DNA of 64,000 nt from DATARH01 sp036489765 (GTDB lineage: Bacteria; Pseudomonadota; Alphaproteobacteria; ATCC43930; CGMCC-115725), in NCBI GenBank assembly GCA_036489765.1, contig DASXFE010000114.1:8532-72531 (forward strand), written 5' to 3'. Shown here one piece after another: positions 56,680 through 64,000 of the stretch. Made by a program: the position numbers and the translations under genes. The first letter of the stretch is position 1. Each line of letters begins with the position of its first letter. Below the pieces are notes generated by a model. That model was not told the origin of the DNA, did no database searches, and saw nothing but the letters and a program-made list of their open reading frames with translations.

Positions 56680-57102
56680 TCAGGAGCCTTCGGGTCGGGC
56701 TGCCGCCTCCCGCTGGCGGGCTGCGGCATGCGACTTGATCGCGGCCTTGAGCGCTCGCCCGACATCCCCTTGACGGAACGGTTTTGCCAGCACCGGGACC
56801 CGGCTGAACGCTTCGGGCACGCCGGCAAGGCCATACCCGGTCGAGAAGATGAACGGGATTTTCCGCCGAAGCAGCCGCTCGGCGATCGGAAAGGCCGGTG
56901 AGCCGTTCAGGTTCACATCGAGAATGGCGACATCGAAATCCATAGATGAAGCCTTATCGAGCGCATCCGACAGGTTGGAAGCGACGGCCACCACGGTGCA
57001 GTCGAGATCGTAGAGCGTGTCCTCGACCAGCATGGCGACGAGAGATTCGTCCTCGACGACAAGAACGCGCAAGTCATGAAGCTCGCTCTGAGCCATATCC
57101 AT
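56680..57102 (-). CDS. Single-domain response regulator receiver protein
   Basis: A 140-residue receiver domain with no output domain. The acidic pocket (Glu17/Asp18), phosphoacceptor Asp62 (ILDVNLNGS), Thr88 (FSTGY) and Lys107 (LAKPF) are all present. Such receivers often act in phosphorelays. It is divergent from an HWE histidine kinase (57357-58769), so the two form a likely cognate pair. The ATG at 57102 or 57096 is the probable start; the frame further upstream is not family-like. Confidence 0.88.
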   Translation of the reverse strand: MDMAQSELHDLRVLVVEDESLVAMLVEDTLYDLDCTVVAVASNLSDALDKASSMDFDVAILDVNLNGSPAFPIAERLLRRKIPFIFSTGYGLAGVPEAFSRVPVLAKPFRQGDVGRALKAAIKSHAAARQREAAARPEGS

Positions 57103-57356
57103 TTCTCTGGTTTGGGTGACGTCAGGTTCAGGGCGGCCAACCCGCGCTTCCGCAGGCCGGTGCGCAGTGTCTCGTTTGCGCCGTGGTGCGTCAACGCCCA
57201 ACACCGGCCGCCCTTGAGACGGGCCATTCATCGGCGTTCTTCTTGGACGCGCTGACGCACCCGGCGGTTATCTTAGGGCTTCTTCGGGAATGACGACTCG
57301 CCTGCAAGTAGCCCCTCTGATAGTTTTGGTAGTCAGTTGCTCCTGGAAGGAACCTC
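57103..57356. promoter_or_regulatory. Divergent promoter region of the receiver / histidine kinase pair
   Basis: This gap separates the two divergent regulatory genes and must hold both promoters. No boxes could be assigned; a GGAAGG site lies just before the kinase start. Confidence 0.3.
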
Positions 57357-58769
57357 GTGGCGGTCCTGAAGCTCGATTTAGCGGTCCGGCGGCCCCTTTT
57401 CGAATCCTTTGTCGAGCTTGATCAGGCCATCCTCGATGCGCTGCCGATCGGGGTCTACACGTGCGGCACCGACGGCCGGATCCTGCGGGTCAATACGCGA
57501 GCGATCGAGCTATGGGGCCGCGCTCCCCGGCTCAGGGACCCGACACAGATTTTCTGCGGCTGTTTCAGGGTCGAGACCCTCGAGGGCGATTTCGTTCCGG
57601 TCGACCAAACCCCGATGGCGCGGTCGATCATGACCGGTGAGACCTTCGAAGGCGTCGAGGCCGTGGTCGAAAACCCGGACGGAAAACGCTGGGTCGCCCG
57701 CATCGACATCGCCCCGCTGCTCGGCCCCGGCGGCGAGGTGATCGGCGCCGTCAACTGCTTCCAGGACGTCACTCGCGAGCACGAGATGCGGCTCGCTCTG
57801 GAACGCCAGCAGCGCACCTTCGACCTCGCGATGATCGCGTCCAAAATGGGCACCTGGCGGTACACGCTCGCCGACAACATCTGCGTCTACGACGACAACG
57901 CCCAGCTCCTCTATGGGCTGACCGAGGGGCGCTTCCTCCACGACGACGAGGGCGTGGAGGCGAAATTCCACCCCGATGACATGGCGCGCATGTGGGAGCG
58001 GGTGGCGAAGGCGCTCGATCCCGCGGGCGACGGGCATTACGAGGTCGAGTATCGGGTCAGGCAGCTCGACGGAAGCTGGCGCTGGCTCAGCGCATGGGGC
58101 CTGGTCGAATTCGAAGGCCAGGGAACCCGTCGCAAGCCGCTGGCCATTGCGGGAGCGAGCCGCGATCTGACCGAGATCAAGCGGGCCCAGGAATTGCAAG
58201 GCCTCATGATCAACGAGCTGAACCACCGGGTCAAGAACACCCTGGCGACCGTGCAGTCGCTGGTCGTGCAGACACTGCGCGGCGCCGCCGACCTCGGATC
58301 GGTGCGCGCCGCCATCGAATCCCGGATCATCTCGCTGGCCGCGGCACATGATCTCCTCACCAGCCGCAACTGGTCGGGCGCCGACGTGGCCGAGGTGGTC
58401 GAGCGCGCCGTCGCCCCGTTCGTGGCCAGCCGGTTCACGGTCGAGGGGCCGTCTGTCGACCTCTCGCCCAAGCAGACCCTCGCCCTCTCGCTGGCCCTCC
58501 ACGAGCTCGGCACCAACGCCGCGAAATACGGCGCGCTCTCTTGCCCCGACGGCCGCATCACACTGCGTTGGAAGACTGGCGACGGAGAGCTCCACTTCTA
58601 CTGGCGCGAAACCGGCGGCCCGCGGGTCGCTCCGCCCATCCGCCGCGGATTCGGCAGCCGCCTTCTCGAAACCGGCTTGTCCCGCGACCTCGACGGCCAC
58701 ACTCGGCTGGAATTCCCTGCGGACGGCGTTTCCTGCCTGATTACGGCATCGCTGGCCCAGCCGGCGTAA
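57357..58769 (+). CDS. PAS-domain sensor histidine kinase, HWE family
   Basis: A 470-residue soluble kinase. The N-terminal half holds two PAS-like modules (about 20-145 and 155-285; FHPDDMARMWERVAKALD, RWLSAWGLVEF). The phosphoacceptor His290 lies in ELNHRVKNTLATVQSL, and the ATPase N-box ALHELGTNAAKYGAL with a downstream GFGSRLLE segment. The HWE/HisKA_2 group often senses light, stress or redox through PAS domains. No flavin-binding NCRFLQ motif is present. A GTG start follows GGAAGG. It is divergent from the lone receiver protein. Confidence 0.92.
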   Translation: MAVLKLDLAVRRPLFESFVELDQAILDALPIGVYTCGTDGRILRVNTRAIELWGRAPRLRDPTQIFCGCFRVETLEGDFVPVDQTPMARSIMTGETFEGVEAVVENPDGKRWVARIDIAPLLGPGGEVIGAVNCFQDVTREHEMRLALERQQRTFDLAMIASKMGTWRYTLADNICVYDDNAQLLYGLTEGRFLHDDEGVEAKFHPDDMARMWERVAKALDPAGDGHYEVEYRVRQLDGSWRWLSAWGLVEFEGQGTRRKPLAIAGASRDLTEIKRAQELQGLMINELNHRVKNTLATVQSLVVQTLRGAADLGSVRAAIESRIISLAAAHDLLTSRNWSGADVAEVVERAVAPFVASRFTVEGPSVDLSPKQTLALSLALHELGTNAAKYGALSCPDGRITLRWKTGDGELHFYWRETGGPRVAPPIRRGFGSRLLETGLSRDLDGHTRLEFPADGVSCLITASLAQPA

Positions 58770-59117
58770 TCACCCGAAGAGCGCGGTGTAGCGCTCGGGC
58801 TTGAAGCCGATCTCCAGCCTGCCGTCGGCTTCGAGGACGGGTCGCTTGATCATCGAGGGCTGCGCGACCATCAGGGCAATCGCCTTGTCCTGCGTCAGCC
58901 CTTGCTTGTCCCCATCACCAAGCTTGCGAAATGTCGTCCCCGCCCGGTTGAGCACCGCCTCCCACCCCGCAGCGCGACACCACCCCGCAAGCCGATCGGC
59001 CGTCACCCCCGCCTTCTTGTAATCGTGGAAGTCGTAATCAACCCCCCGTCCCTCCAGCCAATCAAAGGCCTTCTTCATCGTGCTGCAGGCCTTGATGCCG
59101 TAGATCGTGACCGTCAT
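58770..59117 (-). CDS. ArsC/Spx-family reductase (YffB-like)
   Basis: A 115-residue thioredoxin-fold protein. The active-site segment is TIYGIKACSTMKKAFDWLE with one Cys (CSTMKK), the later segments VDYDFHDYKKAGVT and IKRPVLE with the conserved RPV Arg. YffB-type proteins are thought to use glutathione to reduce an unknown substrate rather than arsenate. The ATG at 59117 is chosen as the first family-like codon. It is convergent with the histidine kinase. Confidence 0.85.
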   Translation of the reverse strand: MTVTIYGIKACSTMKKAFDWLEGRGVDYDFHDYKKAGVTADRLAGWCRAAGWEAVLNRAGTTFRKLGDGDKQGLTQDKAIALMVAQPSMIKRPVLEADGRLEIGFKPERYTALFG

Positions 59118-59525
59118 TTTCGATTTCACTCCGCCTTCCGTGGTCTCACAGCGCACTCACAATGTCCGTCTGCGCGAAGTCGTCGCCAATATTAGAGGAG
59201 CGGACAGCCGCGTTCCTTCGCCAACCCATAGGCGAAACAATCTCCGAATTGAGCGCAGCGGCATGAAAACCCTTGCCCCACTGTTCATAGGCCTCGCCAA
59301 TTTGGCGGGCTGATTAGTATCAGGGACGGAGACTTCCATGGCTGCAAGTTTAGACCAGTAAATAGTGCCCCTCAAGCTTCATTTATTTTCGCGCGATTGG
59401 AGCCGACGTGGTTAACGCTGGTGCGCCTCTACTTGGGCGTCGCCGATAGCGCCTTGCGGGGCGGGCCAGTGGACGCCACAATACGAAAGTGCCGGCGCAC
59501 GCGCGGTTAATGCCTCACCCCCTGC
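59118..59525. other. 408-base gap without a recognised gene
   Basis: The gap separates the divergent ArsC-like and ParA genes. Its middle (about 59200-59400) is more AT-rich than its surroundings. Short frames on both strands lack ribosome binding sites and family patterns. A promoter for the ParA gene probably lies here. Confidence 0.4.
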
Positions 59526-60305
59526 GTGCGGGCCATCGGGGACAGCGCCTTGCCGCAAGCGCGAATCATCGCCTTGGCCAACCACAAAGGCGGAACCGCG
59601 AAGACGACGACGGCCGTCAACCTCGCCGCGTGTCTTGCGGAGCAAGGTCGGCGGGTGCTGTTGATCGACCTGGATCCGCAAGGCAGCGCTTCGTCCTGGC
59701 TCGGTGTCGACGGTTCTCTCGGGATCCACGCTGTCCTGACCGAAGGCGCAAGTCTGGAGAGCCAGATCGTCGAAACGAATGGCGTCGCCGTGATTGCGGC
59801 GTCGCGCCGGCTCGCCGCAGCCGAACGCGTCATGGCGGGCGAACTGGGTGCCGAAACGCTCCTGCGCCGCAAAATGGCGGAAGCCGGCCTCGACGGCTGG
59901 CATTACATCCTTCTCGACGCACCGCCGGCTGTCGGATTGCTTGCGATCAACGCGCTCGCGGCGGCGACCGAAGCGCTGATCCCGGTCGAGGCGCACGTCC
60001 TCGCGCTGTCCGGCGTCATGCAGATCATGGCTACGATCGACCTGGTGCGGGAGCGCTTTAATCCATCGCTTACGCTCTGCGGGTTTGTCATCTGCCGTTA
60101 CGATGCCCGCACGCGACACAGCATCGAGGTCAAGGAAAGCCTCGCCAAGCGTTTCGCCGGCAAGACGCTGCCGATCCTTATTCGCGAAAATGTCCGACTC
60201 GCCGAGGCGCCGTCCTTCGGCCGTCCCATCATCGCCTATTCGCCCCGCAGCACGGGTGCTGCGGATTACCGTGCGCTCGCCGCCGAGATTATCGGGATGG
60301 AGTGA
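59526..60305 (+). CDS. Orphan ParA-family ATPase
   Basis: A 259-residue Walker-type partition ATPase. The deviant Walker A motif is KGGTAKTT (21-28), followed by LLIDLDPQGSASSWLGV, LLDAPPAVGLLAINALAA and LTLCGFVICRYDARTRHS. There is no ParB gene or parS-like site in view, so it is not a standard chromosome or plasmid partition locus. It could position a protein complex such as chemoreceptors, granules or a secretion machine. The start is a GTG; a TTG at 59550 is also possible. Confidence 0.88.
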   Translation: MRAIGDSALPQARIIALANHKGGTAKTTTAVNLAACLAEQGRRVLLIDLDPQGSASSWLGVDGSLGIHAVLTEGASLESQIVETNGVAVIAASRRLAAAERVMAGELGAETLLRRKMAEAGLDGWHYILLDAPPAVGLLAINALAAATEALIPVEAHVLALSGVMQIMATIDLVRERFNPSLTLCGFVICRYDARTRHSIEVKESLAKRFAGKTLPILIRENVRLAEAPSFGRPIIAYSPRSTGAADYRALAAEIIGME

Positions 60306-60324
60306 GCCCCCTCAGGGATCGAAC

Positions 60325-60846
60325 ATGGCACAACGCGCGACGATCGGACACAACCCGCTGACCGAGCCGGTGGTACGGGCAGAGGTGCCGTTCGCGCCGC
60401 AGCCGGTGCGGCATGAGCAGCCGTCCCGCGAGCCGAGACGCGGCGACAAGCCGCGCAATGCGATCGGCGGCCGGCTCGAATTGCTGGGCGGCGATCTTGG
60501 CCGGTCGACCCTGGTGATCCGGTTGTCCGGGGACGGACGCATTGGCCTGTACGCGTCGCAAGACGAGTTCATCGACCTTGCCGACCAGATCGAATCGATC
60601 GCGGCCTGGCGGGATCGCACGGATCATCCGTTTACGGCAGCAATAGGCTGGGGGTGGGCATTCAGCATGGCGGCCGGCCTGCCCGGCGCGGCGATCGGCT
60701 TTGGCGCGCGCATGCTGCAGCCTCGGCATATGATTTTCGAGATGCGTCTGCGCGACCGACGCCTGTGTGTCGGCCGCACCGACGAGATCACGTTCGGCGC
60801 GCTCGACGCGATCACCCGCGATCGAGCCGCCGATACTCCGCGTTAG
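60325..60846 (+). CDS. Hypothetical protein with one membrane-like segment, next to ParA
   Basis: A 173-residue protein that starts 19 bases after the ParA stop. Residues 1-45 are polar and proline-rich, residues 50-100 look folded (GRLELLGGDLGRSTLVIRL, DEFIDLADQIES), and residues 104-128 are hydrophobic with many Gly (AIGWGWAFSMAAGLPGAAIGFG). The C-terminus is charged. I recognise no family. Spacing suggests a shared transcript with parA. Confidence 0.65.
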   Translation: MAQRATIGHNPLTEPVVRAEVPFAPQPVRHEQPSREPRRGDKPRNAIGGRLELLGGDLGRSTLVIRLSGDGRIGLYASQDEFIDLADQIESIAAWRDRTDHPFTAAIGWGWAFSMAAGLPGAAIGFGARMLQPRHMIFEMRLRDRRLCVGRTDEITFGALDAITRDRAADTPR

Positions 60847-60850
60847 AGGG

Positions 60851-62242
60851 CTACGGCCGCAGCCAGGTCTCCACGCGGCGGTTCAACCGGCGACTGGCCG
60901 TAGTCCTGTCCTCGGCCAACAACAACTCGGCACCAAGCGGGATCAGCTGCCCGGGAACAAAGTATTCGTCGCGCAGCCCACTCGCGAAAATGTTGCCAAG
61001 CTGCCGCGATATTTCGCGGTTCTTCGCGGTATCACCGGCGTCGTCCGAATAGCAAAGGTGCGCGAGTTGATCGTTCGCGGGCGACAGCCGGCGCAGGTAT
61101 TGCACCAGTTCCTTGATGTTCGAGCGGGCCATCGCGTCGAGCTCGGTCGATCCCGGCGCAAAGCGGATCGTGGTGCTGACGCGCAGCCCGTTCGTGGTCA
61201 ATTCGGAACCATCGAAGCTGACCGGAAGAAGCGGATGAATTTCAGGTAGCAGCAGGGTAGGCGCGGTATTTTGGAATCCGTCCTCACGGAGCAAATACTC
61301 GGATCGCGGCGACAGTGCTTCGTGGACGAATGCTGCTCCGGGATCGCTTCCCGATCGCTCGAACCGGTAAAGCAGCGCCGCTACGGCGAGCGGATAATCC
61401 CCGGTCCCGAGGCCGTACATGTCGGGGCGAGAGGGGACCTCGCCACGAACGGTAAGCGGGATAGCCTTCAGGTCGGCGGCCGATGGAAGGTTGAGGTAAC
61501 CAATACCGTTAGGATCCGACGCCAGCGCCTGCCGGAGATCGGAGAACCGGTTCATTAAATGAGTCGGCGCCTGCTCCTCGGAGCGTTCGTACATGAAGGT
61601 CTCGAACGTTTTCGCGGATACGGACCCGCTCGCACGCCCGTAAATGCTTATCGGGCCGGGAGTACCGCCGACATCCTTCCAATCGGTGATGACGCCGCGA
61701 AAAATGTCCGCGACCTGATTGTACGACAGGCTCTCGATCGGGTTGCTCGGGTGGACCGCCACGACAATGCCGTAACGCGCCAACTGGGTAAGCGCGACGC
61801 TGCCCCGCTTGCGAAGTTCCTGCAATTGCTCCGACGTGGCGTTGACACCGGAGAGCCAGATGTCGATTTCGCCCGCGGCGAACATCGTGTAGCCATCGGT
61901 GGTCGTGCTGGCCTTAATCAGCACCGACATATGCGCCCCGGAGAGCAGGCGCCCCGTCACCTTCGTGGTCCAAGGCGGCACTGCGTCGCCGATTTCGACA
62001 TTGCTGGCGCCCCGCGTGCTCAGAAAGTTCGCCGCAATCTTTGGTATGATCGTGGCGCCGCTGGCGTCGTCCCCGGCGATGCGCAGCAAGACGGTTTCGT
62101 AGTCCTCCAGCGAGGCGGGGTCGCTGGGCGGCGTTCCGGACAACGCCGCAGATGCCGCCCGGGCTGGGCGCCGCAGAAGGCTCGGGCCGAGCGAAGTCGC
62201 ACCCAGCAAGCCGCCGATCAGAGCACGACGATGGATCTGCAT
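60851..62242 (-). CDS. PstS-like periplasmic binding domain fused to an OmpA-like domain
   Basis: A 463-residue exported protein. A signal peptide (HRRALIGGLLGATSLGPSLL, cleavage after ARA near residue 29) is Tat-like. Residues about 50-300 follow the phosphate-type PBP pattern (GSGATIIPKIAANFL-like, EIDIWLSGVNATSEQLQEL, YNQVADIFRGVITDWKDVGG, RASGSVSAKTFETFM). Residues about 355-463 are OmpA-like, including RFAPGSTELDAMARSNIKEL and ASRRLNRRVETWL, the peptidoglycan-binding signature. It would bind a solute or anchor to the wall. The stop lies 5 bases beyond the convergent hypothetical gene; its start is 3 bases after the SPFH stop. Confidence 0.82.
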   Translation of the reverse strand: MQIHRRALIGGLLGATSLGPSLLRRPARAASAALSGTPPSDPASLEDYETVLLRIAGDDASGATIIPKIAANFLSTRGASNVEIGDAVPPWTTKVTGRLLSGAHMSVLIKASTTTDGYTMFAAGEIDIWLSGVNATSEQLQELRKRGSVALTQLARYGIVVAVHPSNPIESLSYNQVADIFRGVITDWKDVGGTPGPISIYGRASGSVSAKTFETFMYERSEEQAPTHLMNRFSDLRQALASDPNGIGYLNLPSAADLKAIPLTVRGEVPSRPDMYGLGTGDYPLAVAALLYRFERSGSDPGAAFVHEALSPRSEYLLREDGFQNTAPTLLLPEIHPLLPVSFDGSELTTNGLRVSTTIRFAPGSTELDAMARSNIKELVQYLRRLSPANDQLAHLCYSDDAGDTAKNREISRQLGNIFASGLRDEYFVPGQLIPLGAELLLAEDRTTASRRLNRRVETWLRP

Positions 62243-62244
62243 GT

Positions 62245-63525
62245 CTACTTCTTCGCGCCGGTATCTTTCTTCGTGTCGGTGTCTTTCTTCGTGTCGGTGT
62301 CTTTCTTTGTGTCGGTGTCTTTCTTTGTCTCGGTCTTTGCTGCCTGGCGGCCGGAATGTGACGCGGTCCCCGAACTCGGCGACGCGTTCGCGTGCGTGTC
62401 TCCCTTCGCCGCGCCGTCTGACGCGGGAGTTTGCCCCTCGGACTTGCTGGCGCCCGTGGCCGTAGTCGATGCTTTGTTGTCTGCCGCGGGAGTTTGCCCC
62501 TCCGGCTTGCTGGTGCCCGCGGCCGCACTCGTTGCCTTGGGTTCCGTGCCGGGCAACGGCAACAGCTCCATCCTGCGCGCCATTGCCGGGTCATCCGACG
62601 GCACTGCGGCCGTGCTGTCCGGGGTTGCCTTGCCGTCGTCCATGCCTCCGAGGATGAGCGGCAGCCCATCTTTGCCGCTGCCGATGACGACGATCTTGCT
62701 GTTGCGCGAGTTGGCGAGCGCCTCGGTCGCCTGGATGCCCTGCCAGCGCAGATAATTGTCGGTGAGGCCCGGCGCGACGATGTTCTGGAACTGCTTGATG
62801 CCGTGCGCCTCGATCTCCTTGCGCTCTGCCTCCTTGGCTTCGCTCAGCAGGCGATAGTCGTAGGCTTGGTTGTTCTGCTTCGCCTCGTTCTTTCGCTCGA
62901 TCGCTGCTGCGACCGCGGGCGGGAGAGTGATGCCGCGAACCAGGATGTCCCAGAACTTGATGAAGTGCGTTTCCTGGCCTTTGCGCCAGGGAGGCCGGAA
63001 CAGCTTGTTGAGTTCTGTCTGCACGCCGACCGCCATCACCTTCCCGAGTTCTTCGCGCCGTTCCGAGAAAATCTCTTCCGGCGTGTTGCGGGAAAATACG
63101 TCCCTCGCCTGCGCGCCCACCTCGGGCGACACCACGATCTTTTGGTAGTTCGGTCCTACGTACTTGGCGAGCGTTGGAATTTCCTCCGGGACCAGTTCGA
63201 ACCGATAGGCAATGTCGACCTCCATATGCAGCCCATCCGACGACAGGACATCAAGCTTCTGCTCGATCAGCTGCAGGCGCCCGTCGAAGACATACATCTT
63301 GTTCCAGGGGAAAATGACATGGATGCCTTCGCCGAAAGTGTGCGTGGTGTCCGTGCCGCCGGAGAAGCGCCGCCATATCACGCCATAATGGCCGGGGCCG
63401 ATGGAGATGAACATGTCCTTTCTGAACAGCACGACCAGGAAGGTGAGGATGAAGATCACCAGGGCCAGTTCCGGTCCGTGGTCGAGCAGGTAGCGCCACA
63501 CGCGCCGCCATAGGCGCCTAAGCAT
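62245..63525 (-). CDS. SPFH/band-7 domain protein with a KKDTDT-repeat tail
   Basis: A 426-residue membrane protein. A single N-terminal helix (ALVIFILTFLVVLF near residue 20) precedes the SPFH/band-7 region (ISIGPGHYGVIWRRFSGGT, LDVLSSDGLHMEVDIAYRFELV, PEVGAQARDVFS, ITLPPAVAAAIERKNEAKQNN) and a coiled coil (EAKEAERKEIEAHGIKQFQ). The last 100 residues are low-complexity (two GxSKxEGQTPA units and four KKDTDT units). SPFH proteins scaffold membrane microdomains and proteases. It overlaps the ABC gene by 8 bases and abuts the PstS-OmpA gene. Confidence 0.9.
   Translation of the reverse strand: MLRRLWRRVWRYLLDHGPELALVIFILTFLVVLFRKDMFISIGPGHYGVIWRRFSGGTDTTHTFGEGIHVIFPWNKMYVFDGRLQLIEQKLDVLSSDGLHMEVDIAYRFELVPEEIPTLAKYVGPNYQKIVVSPEVGAQARDVFSRNTPEEIFSERREELGKVMAVGVQTELNKLFRPPWRKGQETHFIKFWDILVRGITLPPAVAAAIERKNEAKQNNQAYDYRLLSEAKEAERKEIEAHGIKQFQNIVAPGLTDNYLRWQGIQATEALANSRNSKIVVIGSGKDGLPLILGGMDDGKATPDSTAAVPSDDPAMARRMELLPLPGTEPKATSAAAGTSKPEGQTPAADNKASTTATGASKSEGQTPASDGAAKGDTHANASPSSGTASHSGRQAAKTETKKDTDTKKDTDTKKDTDTKKDTGAKK
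62261..62332 (-). repeat. Four tandem 18-base units coding KKDTDT
   Basis: Units at 62261-62278, 62279-62296, 62297-62314 and 62315-62332 are near-identical (GTGTCTTTCTTCGTGTCG on the plus strand, with one or two changes each). They encode the repeating KKDTDT tail of the SPFH protein. The number of units may vary between strains by slippage. Confidence 0.85.
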
Positions 63526-64000
63526 CTGGCGCCTCCCGCGTATCCGTCACGATCCTGCCTTCCTCGAGGTGCAGACGGCGATCGGCGAGATCATAATACC
63601 GGTCGTCGTGCGAGACGCAGATCACGGTGATGCCGCCGGCCTTCATCTGGCCGATCAGCTCCTCGTAGAATTTGCGCCGAAAAATGGGGTCCTGATCTGC
63701 CGCCCACTCGTCCAGCACGCAGATCGGCCGACGCTCCATCATGGCGACGATCAGGGCGAGGCGCTTACGCTGTCCGGCGGACAGGTCGATGGTGGAGAAC
63801 TCGTTCCCGGTCAGGGTCGTCTTGTCGGTGAGCTCGAATTGCTCGAGCAAGGCCGGCGCTTCGGCCAGGGAGACGGGATCGATGCCGTAGAGACGCTTGA
63901 ACAGGTGATAGTCGCTGAACACGGCGGAAAACAGCGCGCGGTAAGCCCCTACCCCGTCGCGGGTCAGCGGCGCGCCGTCGAGCAGGATTTCGCCTTGCTG
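63518..64000 (-). CDS. ABC transporter ATP-binding region, cyclic-peptide-exporter type (5' end outside window)
   Basis: The last 160 residues of a larger protein, in frame to the window edge. The ATPase region shows the Q-loop area FSAVFSDYHLFKRLYG, the signature LSAGQRKRLALIVAMMERRP, Walker B ICVLDEWAADQDPIFRRKFYEEL and the switch His (VSHDDRYYDLADRRLHLEEG). The DEWAADQDP form is typical of SyrD/PvdE/YojI-type exporters that carry peptides or siderophores across the inner membrane. The missing part should hold the membrane domain. It overlaps the SPFH gene by 8 bases. Confidence 0.85.
   Translation of the reverse strand, partial: QQGEILLDGAPLTRDGVGAYRALFSAVFSDYHLFKRLYGIDPVSLAEAPALLEQFELTDKTTLTGNEFSTIDLSAGQRKRLALIVAMMERRPICVLDEWAADQDPIFRRKFYEELIGQMKAGGITVICVSHDDRYYDLADRRLHLEEGRIVTDTREAPDA

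Overview
The window is high-GC DNA with tightly packed, often overlapping operons and no rRNA, tRNA or CRISPR array that I could find. It most likely comes from an alphaproteobacterium of the Rhodospirillales or Hyphomicrobiales kind. Supporting this are a divergent phaA-phaB / phaR polyhydroxybutyrate locus, an HWE-type histidine kinase beside a lone receiver protein, a fused DctQM TRAP subunit, many solute importers, and many NtaA-type flavin monooxygenases. This placement is inferred from gene content; no marker gene was compared.

Layout. 0-6.4 kb: the end of a Crp/Fnr regulator and a peptide/nickel-type ABC importer (ATPase, ATPase, permease, permease) divergent from its Tat-exported binding protein. 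6.4-15.6 kb: a taurine/sulfonate-type ABC importer, a kynurenine-formamidase-like hydrolase and, divergently, a six-gene overlapping operon with an isochorismatase-fold amidohydrolase, an NCS2-like permease and AtzG, AtzE, AtzH and allophanate-hydrolase-like proteins. This looks like a uptake and stepwise hydrolysis route for a ureido/biuret-like nitrogen compound. 16-21 kb: a UvrD-like helicase, dienelactone-hydrolase-like protein, small secreted protein, GST, DUF488 protein and a frameshifted hypothetical gene. 21.3-24.1 kb: phaB, phaA and phaR. 24.2-25.5 kb: a PhnB-like protein beside remnants of three unrelated enzymes. 25.6-28.5 kb: a TRAP transporter. 28.5-30.2 kb: a TOBE-protein remnant, an odd crotonase and a small Trp-rich secreted protein.

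30.2-49.3 kb is dominated by oxidative and hydrolytic catabolism of organic N/S compounds: an SsuE-like FMN reductase, three NtaA/SnaA-type LLM monooxygenases, a GST, a DMT exporter, an N,N-dimethylformamidase large-subunit homologue, a TauE/SafE exporter, and an overlapping operon of a molybdenum hydroxylase large subunit, a VOC protein and a CaiB/BaiF CoA-transferase. RecQ and a frameshifted SWIM zinc-finger protein follow, then a fourth LLM protein with a lipocalin-like protein. 49.3-59 kb is mixed: an AT-richer Asp/Asn beta-hydroxylase-like gene, an LVIVD propeller, a frameshifted 2'-5' RNA ligase-like gene, a ClC channel with CBS domains, MarR, RidA, a methyltransferase, the receiver/HWE kinase pair and an ArsC-family reductase.

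59.5-64 kb holds an orphan ParA ATPase with a small partner and, on the other strand, a tight operon of a cyclic-peptide-exporter-type ABC protein (cut by the window end), an SPFH/band-7 protein with a repetitive tail, and a PstS-like/OmpA-like fusion. I do not recognise this combination as a described system, and with the AtzEGH-type operon it is the best candidate for something new. Several genes carry single-base frameshifts, mostly in or near short homopolymers. These may be real decay or assembly error, and the sequence alone cannot separate the two.
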